Position numbers and translations under genes: made by a program. The notes under the pieces were generated by a model. It made no database searches and was not told the DNA's origin. It saw nothing but the letters and a program-made list of their open reading frames with translations. 64,000 nt of DNA from Xestospongia bergquistia (taxonomy: Eukaryota; Porifera; Demospongiae; Haplosclerida; Petrosiidae), in NCBI GenBank assembly GCA_963965975.1, contig OZ014411.1, forward strand, positions 18,690,446 to 18,754,445. The letters are read 5' to 3'. How positions within the stretch are numbered: position 1 is the first letter of the stretch; every line of letters begins with the position of its first letter. Below, piece after piece: positions 37,273 to 49,997 of this stretch.

Positions 37273-40200
37273 AACAGTTGATTGGACAGTTACATTAGAA
37301 CACAGTAGATGGAACAATTACTTAAGGACACAGAAGATGGGACAGTTACATTCGGACACAGTAGATGGGAAAGTTACGTTAAAGTAACTGTCTCTAAGAC
37401 ACAGTAGTTGCAACAGTTACATTGAAAAAAGTAGATGGGACAGTTATATTAGGACACAGTAGATTGCACAGTTATATTAAGACACAGTAGATTGCACAGT
37501 TATATTAGAACACAGTAGATGGAACAGCTACATTCAGACACAGTAGATGGGTTAATATGCTCAAAATACATCCTGTAACAACAGTTACATTAAAACACAG
37601 TAGATGGAACAATTACTTAAGGAGATAGTTACATTCGGACACAGTAGATGGGACAGTTACGTTAAAGTAACTGTCTCTAAGACACAGTAGTTGGACAATT
37701 ACATCAGGACACAGTAGTTGGAACTGGAACAAAGTAGATGGGACAGTTACATTAGAGCACAATAGATGGGACAGTTACATTCGGACACACCAGATGGGAA
37801 AGTTAGAACACAGTAGATGAGACAGTTACTTTCAAGACAGTTATGTTAGAATAGGGACTGTTACGTTAGAAAACAGTAGATGGCACAGTTACATTAACTG
37901 TATCCAGGACATAGTTACCAGATGGCACCCATTAACTGTGTCCAGGACACAGTTACCTTAGGGCACAGTTACAAGAAGGGAGAGTTACCTTAGGACACAG
38001 TTACCAGATGGGAGAGTTACCTTAGAATACAGTTAGGACTACAGGACATGGTTACCTTAGGACACAGTTACCACAAGAGTTAAGAAACAGTTGATGGGAC
38101 AGTTATTTCAGGAGACAGTAGATGGGACAGTTATTATAGGAGACAGAGGAGACAGTAGATGGCACAGTTATTTTAGAAGACAGTAGATGGTACAGTTTTT
38201 TTAGGATACAGTAAATGAGACAGTTAGAACATAGTAGATGTTAGAATACAGATGGGGCAGTTACAATAGAACACAGCAAATGGGGCAGTTACAATAGAAC
38301 ACAGCAGATGAGACAGTTATGTTAGAATACAGATGGGGCAGTTACAATAGAATACAGCAAATGGGGCAGTTACAATAGAACACAGCAAATGGAGCAGTTA
38401 CAATAGAACATAGCAGATGAGACAGTTATGTTAGAATACAGTAGATGGGACAGTTTCAGAATACAGTAGATGACACAGTTACATTAGAATACAGTAGATG
38501 GGACAGTTACAATATAACACAGTAGACGGGACAGTTACAATAGAACACAGTTGATGAGACAGTTATGTAAGAATACAGTAGATGTGACAGTAGTTACAGA
38601 ATACAGTAGACAGTTACAGAATACAGCAGACGGGACAGTTAAAATAGAACACAACAGATAGGGCAGTTACAATAGAACACAGTAGAGGGGGCTGTTACAA
38701 CAGAACACAGCAGATGATGTTAGAATACAGTAGATAGTTACAGAGAAGATGACGTTAGAATACAGTAGATAGTTACAGAACACATTAGATGGTACAGTTA
38801 CAATACAACAGAGTAGATGGGGCAGTTACAATAGAACACACAGTAGATGGGGTAGTTATGTTAGAACACAGTAGATGGGACAGTTACAAGATGGAACACT
38901 TACATTAGAACCCAGTAGATGAGACAGTTATGTTAGAATACAGTAGACGGGAGAATTACAGAATACAGCAGATGAGACAGTTACAATAGAACACAGTAGA
39001 TGGGGCAGTTACAATAGAACACACAGTAGATAGGGCAGTTATGTTAGAACACACAGTAGATGGGGCATGTATGTTAGATGGGACAGTTACAAAATGGGAC
39101 AGTTACATTAGAACCCTGGAGATGAGACAGTTATGTTAGAATACAGTAGATGGGCAGAATACAGCAGATGAGACAGTTACGTTACAACACAGTAGAAGGG
39201 ACAGTTACAATAGAACACAATAGATGGGGCAGTTACAATAGAACACAGAGTAGATAGGGCAGTTATTTTAGAACACAGTAGATGGGACAGTTACAATAGA
39301 ACACAGTAGATGGGGCAGTTACAATAGAACACACAGTAGATGGGGTAGTTACAATAGAACACACAGTAGATGGGGCAGGTATGTTAGATGGGACAGTTAC
39401 ATTAGAACCCTGGAGATGAGACAGTTATGTTAGAATACAGTAGATGGGCAGAATACAGCAGATGAGACAGTTACGTTACAACACAGTAGATGGGACAGTT
39501 ACAATAGAACACAGTAGATGGGGCAGTTACAATAGAACACAGTAGATGGGGCAGTTACAATAGAACACACAGTAGATGGGGTAGTTACAATAGAACACAC
39601 AGTAGATTGGGCAGGTATGTTAGATGGGACAGTTACATTAGAACCCTGGAGATGAGACAGTTATGTTAGAATACAGTAGATGGGCAGAATACAGCAGATG
39701 AGACAGTTACGTTACAACACAGTAGATGGGACAGTTACAATAGAACACAGTAGATGGGGCAGTTACAATAGAACACACAGTAGATGGGCAGGTATGTTAG
39801 AACACAGTAGATGGGACAGTTACAATAGAACACAGTAGATGGGGCAGTTACAGTAGAACAGACATTAGATGGGGCAGGAATGTTAGAACACAGTAGATGG
39901 GACAGTTACAATAGAACACAGTAGATGGGGCAGTTACAATAGAACAGGATTAGATGGGGCAGGAATGTTAGAACACAGTAGATGGGACAGTTACAATAGA
40001 ACACAGTAGATGGGGCAGTTACAATAGAACACACAGTAGATGGGACAGTTACAATAGAACACAGTAGATGGGGCAGTTACAATAGAACACACAGTAGATG
40101 GGGCAGGAATGTTAGAACATAAGTAGATGGGACAGTTACAAGATGGGACAGTTACATTAGAACCCTGGAGATGAGACAGTTATCTTAGAATACAGTAGAT

Positions 40201-42725
40201 GGGCAGAATACAGCAGATGAATTTACTTTACAACACAGTAGATGGGACAGTTACAATAGAACACAGTATATGGGGCAGTAGCAGATTAGACAGTTACAAT
40301 AGAACACAGCAGATGAGACTGTTACAATAGAACACAGAGTAGATAGGGCAGTTATTTTAGAACACAGTAGATGGGACAGTTACAATAGAACACAGTAGAT
40401 GGGGCAGTTACAATAGAACACACAGTAGATGGGGTAGTTACAATAGAACACACAGTAGATGGGGCAGGTATGTTAGATGGGACAGTTACATTAGAACCCT
40501 GGAGATGAGACAGTTATGTTAGAATACAGTAGATGGGCAGAATACAGCAGATGAGACAGTTACGTTACAACACAGTAGATGGGACAGTTACAATAGAACA
40601 CAGTAGATGGGGCAGTTACAATAGAACACAGTAGATGGGCAGGTATGTTAGAACACAGTAGATGGGACAGTTACAATAGAACACAGTAGATGGGGCAGTT
40701 ACAATAGAACACACAGTAGATGGGGCAGGAATGTTAGAACACAGTAGATGGGACAGTTACAATAGAACACAGTAGATGGGCCAGTTACAATAGAACACAC
40801 AGTAGATGGGGCAGGTATGTTAGAACATAAGTAGATGGGACAGTTACATTAGAACCCTGGAGATGAGACAGTTATCTTAGAATACAGTAGATGGGTAGAA
40901 TACAGCAGATGAAGTTACTTCACAACACAGTAGATGGGACAGTTACAATAGAACACAGTAGATGGGGCAGTAGCAGATGAGACAGTTACAATAGAACACA
41001 GCAGATGAGACTGTTACAATAGAACACAGTAGATAGGGTAGTTAACATAGATTGCAGCAGAAGGGACAGTTAAGTTAGAACACAGCAGATGAGACAATTA
41101 CGTCAGAACACAGCATATTAGACAGTTAGAATAGAACACAGCAGATGAGAAAGTTACGTCAAAACGCAGCAGATGAGACAGTTAAGATAGAACGCAGCAG
41201 AAGGGACAGTTACATTAGAACACAGCAGATGAGACGATTACGTCAGAACACACAGCATATTAGACAGTTAGAATAGAACACAGCAGATGAGACAGTTAAG
41301 TTAGAACACGGTAGATGGGACAGTTGCAGATGAGGCAGTTACACTTGGACAGTCACATTAGAACACAGCAGATGAGACAGTTAAGTTAGAACACGGTAGA
41401 TGAGACAGTTGCAGATGAGGCAGGTACACTTGGACAGTCACATTAGAACACAGCAGATGAGACAGTTACGTTAACATACAGTAGATGGGATAGTTGCAGG
41501 TGAGACAGTTACGTTGGGACAGTTACACTAGAATGCAGCAGATGGGACAGTTACATTAGAAAACAGCAGATGAGACAATTACGTCAGAACACAGCATATT
41601 AGACAGTTAGAATAGAACACAGCAGATGAGACAGTCACGTCAGAACACAGCAGATGAGACAGTTAAGATAGAACACAGCAGATGAGACAGTTAAGATAGA
41701 ACGCAGCAGAAGGGACAGTTACATTAGAACACAGCAGATGAGACAATTACATCAGAACACAGCATATATTAGACAGTTAGAATAGAACACAGCAGATGAG
41801 ACCGTTACATCAGAACACAGCAGATGAGACAGATAATATAGACCGCAGCAGATGAGACAGTTAAGATAGAACGTAGCAGAAGGGACAGTTACATTAGAAC
41901 ACAGCAGATGAGACAATTATGTCAGAACACACAGCATATTAGACAGTTAGAATAGAACACAGCAGATGAGACAGTTACGTTAGAACACAGCAGAAGGGAC
42001 AGTTATGTTAGAACACAATAGATGAGACCATTACGTTAGAACACAGCAGATGAAACAATTACGTCAGAACACAGCTTATTATACGTTAGAAGACAGTAAA
42101 TGAGACAGTTATGCTGGGACATTACGTTAGAACACAGCAGATGAGACAGTAACACAGCAGATAAGACAATTATGTTAGAACACAGCAGATGATGCAGTTA
42201 CATTGGGACAGTTACTTCAGAACACAGCAGATGGGACAGTTAAGTTAGAACACACAGTAGATGGGATAGTTGCAGATGAGACAGTTACGTTGGGACAGTT
42301 ACACTAGAACACAGCAGATGGCACAGTTACATTAGAAAACAGCAGATGAGACAGTTACATTGGTACATTTACGTTAGAACACAGCAGATGAAACAGTTAC
42401 ATTAGAAAACAGCAGATGAGACAGTTACAATAGCAGCAGACGAGACAGTTATGTTAGGAGACAGATGACAATAGAATACAGCAGATCGGACAGTTACAAC
42501 AGAGCACAGCAGATAGAACACAGCAGAAGAGATAGTTATGTTAGAAGACAGATGACAATAGAACACAGCAGATGGGACAGTTACAATAGAACACAACAGT
42601 GGGATACTTAAAAGAGAACACAGCAGATGAGACAGTTACAATAGAACACAAGATGTGCAGATGAGACAGTTACAATAGAAGACAGCAGACGTGATGGGAT
42701 AGTTACGTTAGAACACAGCAGACGA
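37273..42725 (+). repeat. 28-bp minisatellite array, left copy
   Basis: The core unit is CAGTTACAATAGAACACAGT followed by AGATGGGG (28 bp), with common variants TGAGACAG, GGGACAG, TACGTCAG and a 2-bp CA insertion giving 30 bp. About 190 units by length. Variants form higher-order blocks: the GAACCCTGGAG variant recurs at 39111, 39405, 39641, 40160, 40494 and 40852. The AGCAGATGAGAC type dominates after about 41.0 kb and GGGG types before it. Because 28 is not a multiple of three, open frames across it are fortuitous. Confidence 0.95.
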
Positions 42726-43555
42726 GACGAAGACATGCAGATACATATATTTGTGACTACAGTTACTCTTGACTTGATTGTTACTTCTCAGAAAGTACTC
42801 TAGACAGCTGACTGGCTCTACTGTAATAATTTAAAATGAGATATTGGCTAAATACTGTTATACATTTTTATATAGAGGATGCTATTAGGGTATAGTGTAG
42901 GTTTTAACAGTTAATCTCTGAGTGAGCTATAAAGGCAAGTTCTATACAGTACATGCACTAGAACTATATTCAATGCTATTAAAAGGAATGCTGAGACGTA
43001 AAATTAATATGCTCTAGAAAACCTAAAATAACAAAAGGCTTGTCAGTGAAGACATGCATATACATATGTGATTACATTCACCCTTGACTAAATTTTGTTA
43101 CTTCTCTGATCACCATCTTTGTTGTAGAAACGAAGTACCAACATCACTGTAGAGATAGTAAAAAAAGTACCAACATCACTGTAGAGATAGTAAAAAAATT
43201 TCACAACAGTTATTATAGAATTATATCGTAAGTAAATTATTAATAACATCCAATATCATTAAGTGATCGGTATAGCTTACAAGAAGTTGGTGAGATTAAG
43301 ACTCCAGGAAATTGACAATCCATGATATAGAGCAGCAACCATAGAAAAGAAACAAATACATTATTTGTCCTAACTCACGATTAACATTTGTATATAACTA
43401 ACCATTTTATTGTAATGGCTTAGAACTCAAAAATGAATTCAGTCATACTTAGAACTCATAAAAAAGAATCAAAAAAGGCTAAATATTCATGCATAATAAA
43501 AGCATCAACATCATAACATTAACAATTTTAGTAACAATAAGTAACCAGTAGATTT
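42726..43555. other. AT-rich unique sequence, no gene; small repeats
   Basis: No coding signal. A stretch of about 65 bp beginning GAAGACATGCA at about 42729 is repeated imperfectly at about 43052. A 32-bp unit starting AGTACCAACATCACTG is duplicated in tandem at 43134-43165 and 43166-43197. Confidence 0.6.
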
Positions 43556-46150
43556 AGTACAATATAACAAGTTTCAATAGACAGGATGGTTACATAAGGA
43601 CACAGTAAAGAGGACAGCTACATTAGAAAACAACAGACAGCCTAGTCACATTGGGACAAACTAGACAAGGAAATTAGATGAGGACAAGTAGAAGGAACAA
43701 TTTACAATTATATTAGGACAAGTAGACGGGACAATTTACAATTACATCAGGACAAGTAGACGGGACAGTTAAATTAACATACAGTAGATTAAAATTATAC
43801 TAGGACACGGGAGGTTGCATAGTTACATAGACAGGATCAACAGGACAATTAAAATAGGATACAGTAGATGGGACAATTACATTACAATACAGTAAACAGG
43901 ATGTTACATTAGGCCACAGTAAATGGAACACAATGGACACAGTAAATGAGACAATTAAGTTAGGACACAGTAGACAGGACAATTGTACTAGGACATAGTA
44001 GATGGGACAGTTACAATAGGACACAGTAGACAAGACAGTTAGTTACATTAGGACACACTGGACCTGATAATTATGTTAGGACACACTAGAGAGGGTGGCT
44101 ACATTACAACACAATAGAACAAGTACATACTAGGACACAGTAGACAAGACAGTTTATGACACACTAGACCTGATAATTATGTTAGGACACATAAGACACT
44201 AGATGGTAAAATTACACTAGGACACTGTAGGTTGCATAGTTACATTAGACACAATTGACAAGACACAGTAGATGGGACAATAACATTACAACACAGTAGA
44301 CAGGATGTTACATTACGACACAGTAAATGGGACAGTCCCGTTAGAACACAGTAGACAGGGACACAGTAGATGGGACAGTTATAATAGCACACAGTAGACA
44401 ATAGATATGACAGTTAATAATCAGATCTGATAATTATATTAGGACACATGACCAGACAGTTAACATTAGAACACAGTGGACACACGACTGGACAGTTAAC
44501 ATTACAACACACTGAACACAGTAGACCAGATGGTTACATTGGGACACAGTAGTTAGAACAATTATCACAATTGACAGGACAATTAAATTTGGACTATGTA
44601 GATATGAAAAATATACGAGGACACTGTAGGTTGCATAGTTACATTATCACAATTGACAGGAAAATTATACTGTAGATGGGACAACATCACACAACACAGT
44701 AGACAGGATGTTACATTAGGACACAGTAAATGGGACAGTCCCATTAGGACATGGTACACGGGATACAGTACATGGCACAGTTATAATAGGACACAGTAGC
44801 AAGACAATTAAACAGTAGACAGTAGACCTGATAGTTAATGAAACAGTAGACAGTAGACCTGATATGTTAAGACAGGACACAGTAGATGGGGCAGTTACAA
44901 TAGGACACAACAGACAAGACAGTTATTTACATTATGACACAGTAGACACAGTAGACCTGAATATGTTAGAACACAGTAGTTAGAACAGTAGACACATTAG
45001 ACCTGAATATGTTAGGACACACTAGACAGGACACTTACATTACAACACAGTAGACAAGATGGTTACATTGGGACACAGTAGTTATAATTACGTTTGCATA
45101 GTTACATTAGACACAATTGACAGGACACAGTAGATGCCACAATAACATTACAACAGTATACAGGATGTTACATAAGGACACAGTAAATGGGACACTCCCG
45201 TTAGGACACAGACATGGACACAGTAGATGGCACACTTACAAAAGGACACAGTTGACAGTAGCCAAGACAGTTAGTTACATTATGAAACAGTAGACCTGAT
45301 CATTATGTTAGGACAATACAACACAAATGGTTAGATTGGGACACAGTAGTTAGAACAAGATGGGAAAATTATAGCTGGACACTGTAGGTTGCATAGTTAC
45401 ATTAGACACAATTGACACGACAATTAAGACCAGTAGATGGGACAATTACATTAATAGTAGATTGGCAGTTAGTAAAAGATGCAATTAAAATAGGAAACAG
45501 TCGATGGGACAGTTGCATTAGAAGATGTTAGATCAGCAATTACATTAGGACACAGTGGAATAGAATGTTATAATAGAACAAAGAAAGTGAGACAATTACA
45601 TTAGAACACATACATAATAGATGGGACAATTATATTGGGACTTACGTTAGGACACAGGACACAGTAAAAGATGCACTTAAAGTAGGACACAGTTGCCTTA
45701 GAAGATGTTAAGTTAAAGTAGGAGACAGTCGATGGGACGGTTGCATTAGAAGATGTTAGATCAGAAATTACATTAGGACACAGTGGAATGGAATGTTATA
45801 ATAGAACACAGAAGATGAGACAATTATAGTACAACACAGACAAATTAGATAGGATAACTATACTAAGACACGGTATGTTGATTAGTTACATTAGAGTTAG
45901 GACACTGTAGTTTGCATAGTTACATTATCACAATTGACAGGACACAGTAGATGGGACAATAACATTACGACACAGTAGACAGGATGTTACATTAGGAGAG
46001 AGTAAATGGGACAGTCCCGTTAGGACGAAGTAGACAGGGACACAGTAGATGGGACAGTTATAATAGCACACAGTAGACAGTAGACAAGACAGTTAATAAT
46101 CAGATCTGATAATTATGTTAGGACACATGACCAGACACAGAGGGGACACA
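43556..46150 (+). repeat. Second, degenerate minisatellite array in the central island
   Basis: Irregular units built on GGACACAGTAGAC/GATGGGACA with ATTACATTAGG, related to but distinct from the 28-bp array. A longer composite block containing GGTTGCATAGTTACAT, ACACAATTGACAGGAC and GGGACAGTCCCGTTAGGAC recurs. The GTTGCATAG or TTTGCATAG core is at about 43812, 44230, 44629, 45092, 45387 and 45910. Units are more diverged than in the flanking arrays, suggesting an older array. Open frames through it (for example minus strand 43800-44033) are repeat artefacts. Confidence 0.9.
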
Positions 46151-46394
46151 GTAGAAATAAAGGAGACAGGGTTACTTACAGGAGATAATGATGGTTATAT
46201 CAAGGGGCAATGTGGGACATTAGGAGTACTGAGTGAAATCCAATTAAGTTTAGACTGTCTTTATGATACAAAGAAGGTAGGGAACACTCCACAGATGTTT
46301 AACATTTTATGAGTAGTAACTACATTTATATTGTTCATATAGCAACAATTTACTATAATGAAAAGATAATAGGCTATCAAAAATAGAGATATCT

Positions 46395-47020
46395 ATATGC
46401 TATAATGTGCTACACAACAAGTGCAAGAGAAGAGGAATTGTCTGACCATTACAAGCTGCTACTGATACAAAAGTAGACACAATGGTGGTAAATAGGCTTG
46501 TACTAAATAACATTTATTCAGGCTTGCTACATTGTATTAAATATACTGGTTACTAAAGTCTAGTAGACACAATGGTGGTAAATAATCTTGATACTGATAC
46601 AAAAGTATACACAATGGGGGTAAATAGGCTTGTACTAAATAACACTTGACTAAATTTATTCAGACACGCTACATTGTACTAAATATACTGGTTACTAAAA
46701 TCTGTATATTACAGTGAAAAGGACTAGTGAAATGTTATGTTTAAAAAAGACTGACAAGCTTAGTTCAGATAAAAGAGGCACTAAAACCAAGGTATGCTGT
46801 AATGCACTACACAAGTGTAAAATAGGATTATCAGACCATTACAAGCTGATACTGATACAAAAGTAGACATGATGGAGGTAAATAGGCTTGTACTAAAAAC
46901 AATTTTATTCAGACTTGCTACATTGTACTAAATATACTGGTTCCTAAAGTCTATATATTACAGAGAAAGGGAGATATTATGACAGGCTTAGTTTAGATAA
47001 CAGATGCACTAAAACTAGGG
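46395..47020. repeat. Diverged tandem duplication, about 400-bp period
   Basis: CCATTACAAGCTG then TGATACAAAAGTAGACA, AAATAGGCTTGTACTAAA and TGCTACATTGTA appear at 46447-46545, in part at 46590-46690, and again at 46834-46930. The period is about 400 bp with an internal duplication of about 130 bp. No coding frame runs through it. Confidence 0.75.
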
Positions 47021-47096
47021 GCTAAAGCTCACTGAATTTTAAAGTTAAGTTGGGTAAGCTAGATGTACTAACACACTAGAGTACTGTTACTCTGAC

Positions 47097-47560
47097 CTGA
47101 CCGTATTTGTTGCTACCGTCTTTCTTTTGTTGTATGAGATCTCACATTTACTGGAGAAAACACTGTCAAATGACTTGGCTGCATGGAATGCAGTTCCTTC
47201 TTCTGTCTTGCTAAACAACCTCGCAGAAGTAAAGTCCTGACAGGCTGATACACTGGTTGTTGAAGTGAAGTAATGCCGTCTAACTTTATTAATTTCTAGT
47301 AGAAATTTGGCGCCACTGGAGCACTGTACTCTGACCGTATTTGTTGCTACTGTCTTTTTTTGTTGTACCAAGGGTCATTGTCTCAGATTTCTTACAGAGA
47401 ACACTGTCAAATGATTTTGCTGCATAGAATCCAGTTCATTCTTCTGTCTTGCTAAACAGCCCTGCAGAAGTAAAGTCCTAACACACTGGTTGCTAAAATG
47501 AAGTAATGGAGTCTAATTTTATTAATATCTAGTAGAAATTTTGTGCCACTAGTGTGGCTA
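47097..47560. repeat. 234-bp tandem duplication
   Basis: CTGACCGTATTTGTTGCTAC starts at 47097 and again at 47331. The following sequence (AACACTGTCAAATGA, TCTTCTGTCTTGCTAAACA, GCAGAAGTAAAGTCCT, TCTAGTAGAAATTT) is repeated in order. A minus-strand frame of 94 codons spans the first copy and ends by re-reading the duplicated edge (KTVATNTVR occurs at both ends). No domain is recognised, and I do not call it a gene. Confidence 0.85.
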
Positions 47561-47564
47561 ATCA

Positions 47565-47582
47565 AACTGAGCATGCTCAGTT
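47565..47582. repeat. Perfect 18-bp palindrome
   Basis: AACTGAGCATGCTCAGTT is its own reverse complement, in otherwise non-repetitive DNA just after the 234-bp duplication. It could be a dimeric protein-binding site or chance. Nothing adjacent helps decide. Confidence 0.9.
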
Positions 47583-48485
47583 GATCATGGATATTGTGCC
47601 ATGATAGTAGCAACAATATATCTCCCTATATCTTCTCTAGTGCACAATGAACATTGTCTGTCTGAATATAAGTTTATTAATCACAATTATATGAAGCCCT
47701 GCCATTTGTGTTGCAGTATGTCATCACCTCGTTACAATGGGTGGAGTTACTGCCTAAAATTTCAACTAATTTAGGAAACTATGTCAGCAAACTATATGAT
47801 TTATTAAGTATGCTTCCCAATGAACAATAGTTAAAACAGTATAAATATAAAATCATATCAATATAACAAGATATTAATATTAACATAAATAAAAATCAAA
47901 ATATTATAAATCAGTTTCATTGATCTATACATGTCTAATGTCTATATTTTAGTTATCTTTGTAGAGTGTGCAGTAGTCAATGACTAAGATATGGTACTAA
48001 GTCTATGAAGTTGACTTCCTTTAGACTATACTATCTAGAATTATAATAAGAGGATGAACACTTAATAACAACTGTTGAGCAGTAGTTCCAAATAAAGTCA
48101 CAGGATCAGGGACAAGAATGTCAGACATCATATGCCTCCATTATAAGCTGATACTATTACTACTGTGTTTCAATTTGTACAAATGTTATCTAATGGAGTT
48201 AATTAAGAAATAATACAGTTACATTTTAACAGCTATTCTCACTTACATTTGATGTAATAAATGAAGGGGATATGACAATAATCTCTCTCTGTCTTAGTAG
48301 CCATTTTGTTATGGGCGTGGCAACAGAGTAATTAGACACACCTTCCTTACACTAACCCACATGAGTGTGACGAGCCTGCTGCACCGAACCATGGAGAGCA
48401 CTTAGCTGGCTCAGAGTCAACCATTTAGTAAGTATATAGCTAAAACAAGTATTGAAATAATTATGTAACATTCGGTAATTACTTA
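47583..48485. other. AT-rich intergenic sequence, no gene seen
   Basis: No frame, RNA gene or repeat could be supported. A less AT-rich patch at about 48300-48430 includes TTATGGGCGTGGC and CGAACCATGGAGAG, but the ATG frame stops after four codons. Confidence 0.5.
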
Positions 48486-48626
48486 ATGCTGTACATATAT
48501 CTCTTAATATAATGCTGGATATATTAGATGCATCATATCCAACATGAAATTGGTCAATGTTTAGCTATGTACAGCATCATACCCAGACCTACAATGTTTC
48601 CATATGTTTGTAGGTCTAGGTATGAG
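48486..48626. repeat. Composite foldback sequence
   Basis: ATGCTGTACATA (48486-48497) is the exact reverse complement of TATGTACAGCAT (48566-48577). Immediately after, CATACCCAGACCTACAA (48578-48594) pairs with 48608-48624 with one mismatch across a 13-nt loop. The two hairpins are adjacent. This is consistent with a small MITE or foldback relic. No coding sequence is inside. Confidence 0.75.
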
Positions 48627-49072
48627 ACTATGTGGAGTCTGCCTTTTGGTTTGGTCATTGTTACAAAATTCAGTAAATGGTAACCTCCTTCATTTCAGGA
48701 TTGATAATTAGAGACAATCAATATGAAAGTGTATCTTTATGACTGTAGAGTTTACAGTACATTAAGTTATATGTGACTTGATCTTTTATTCATTTAGACC
48801 AGTTCAATGAGTTATCTGAGTGCAACATTACCAACAGGAACAGCTGCACAAGAAAGTGTTAAGGTAATCGTCCAAAATGTCTGATATTAATAACATATAG
48901 ACTGATGTGTGTAAGACAAATTATTGTATAATGCTAAATTATCGAATGGCATATGGTCATTAGATTTTTATTTCTAACCAAAGAACGACATCCATTGTGA
49001 TTTGTAACTAGTACATACAGTATTTATCATTTATATTATAGGCTCCTGATCCATATACTGTAAAAATGGGAA
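48627..49072. other. Intergenic sequence, no gene supported
   Basis: AT-rich. A possible short exon-like stretch at about 48800-48863 (MSYLSATLPTGTAAQESVK, followed by GTAATC) and another after TTATAG at 49042 can be imagined, but neither joins to a recognisable protein. Confidence 0.4.
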
Positions 49073-49876
49073 TCAGTCCAAATTCATAGGTTTTTCGAGA
49101 GTGGTTTGTCTTCTCAAGGGAAGTGTCCTCTTCATCAAATTAGACACAACTGTGTCATTTCGTTTTTTCCTCTTGAACTCAGCTTTTAATAAGTTAACAC
49201 TTGAGAGAAAAGATTTACTTGCTTCACTCGTCATTTCCCTATTTCGCAGACCCGCTTTGACATCGGCTTTATAGTGTTTTGGAAGGGGGAAAAGGTTAGG
49301 TAGAGGAATGTGATCATGTTCTGTCTTTATTACCAACTTCCTCAATTAAAGGGTTAGTACCTTCCTCTTCCAAGCCAGTGATAAAAGTGTTGCTCGCACT
49401 TGAGCAAATAGAATCTGTTCCAAGACCAGTATCAGTCAAATCGCTATCAATCTCCATGTCAACGCCCAGTTCATCATCATTGTCATCAAGTACAGTACCA
49501 CCAATTGCAAGCATTTTACTTGCTCTCTGCTTATTATAATAATTATATCAATGTTCTCAAATGACATGCATCTAACCACATCCAATTGAGCATCTGATGG
49601 TGTAGCTGATTGACTAATGTCAGAAAGTAGTGGAAGAACTACTGCTTTGAGCTTCTCTCTGTTGTCCAATTGACAACCTTTATCAACATCAACGTACTCT
49701 TCCCAAGCCTTATCAAATCGTTGAAAAGAGATTCCTACGTTAACATTTCCATGGAACTTAAATTCTTTCCAAAATTCTCTTTCTAAGAATAAAATATCTC
49801 GGAAATCAGTTGACGCCAGGATGGTGAGAACATTATTTCTCTCCAAATAATTCACCAAGACAGACTTATTACTCAT
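49073..49876 (-). pseudogene. Frameshifted protein gene with acidic middle, divergent from the zinc-finger pseudogene
   Basis: The minus strand reads MSNKSVLVNYLERNN from 49876, then EREFWKEFKF, FDKAWEEYVDVDKGCQL and REKLKAVVLPLLSD. A shift in an AT repeat near 49530 moves to the frame of MLAIGGTVLDDNDDELGVDM and an acidic stretch. A second shift near 49335 moves to a basic C-terminus (LKAEFKRKKRNDTVVSNLMK) ending in TAG at 49073. Joined, it would be roughly 265 residues. The segment EEYVDVD...DKLKAV-like resembles, from memory, proteins found beside transposon-derived genes in fish and invertebrates, but I cannot name a family. Its start lies about 100 bp from the divergent pseudogene, so the two may have formed one two-gene unit. 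The frameshifts could be introns or errors, but decay is more likely given the neighbour. Confidence 0.5.
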
Positions 49877-49997
49877 CTTTCTACTACGACCTCAGCCAAC
49901 CTGTGGTTTTCTTGATACCTAAAACAAATAGGGGAGGAGATTCATAAGAAACGTAGCTGTCACCAAAAAAATGTGATCTTTTGCTCGGTGTAGTCAA

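Larger units (their letters stand above)
32375..42725 (+). repeat. Segmental duplication, left copy (truncated by satellite)
   Basis: From TTGGCTTCAGG at 32375 the sequence matches 53619 onward at offset 21244, falling to about 20.6 kb after a 625-bp length difference. The shared contents, in the same order and orientation, are the transposase remnants, coiled-coil pseudogene, intronic microsatellite, foldback element, 31-bp triplet repeat and 28-bp minisatellite. Scattered substitutions and small indels separate the copies. The right limit is uncertain because the minisatellites have rearranged separately. Confidence 0.92.

Noticed and set aside
42402-42596. Open frame with repeated IVTVPSAVF-like peptides (also at 43800-44033, 44716-44910, 62712-62897 and 62903-63106)
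   Set aside because: It lies wholly in minisatellite DNA. The 28-bp unit is not a multiple of three, and the peptide is simply the repeat read in rotating frames.
46115-46312. 65-codon plus-strand frame at the edge of the central minisatellite
   Set aside because: The first third is minisatellite sequence and the rest has no recognisable similarity, so it is probably chance.
47087-47371. 94-codon minus-strand frame
   Set aside because: It spans a 234-bp tandem duplication and re-reads the same peptide at both ends. The second duplicate does not keep the frame.
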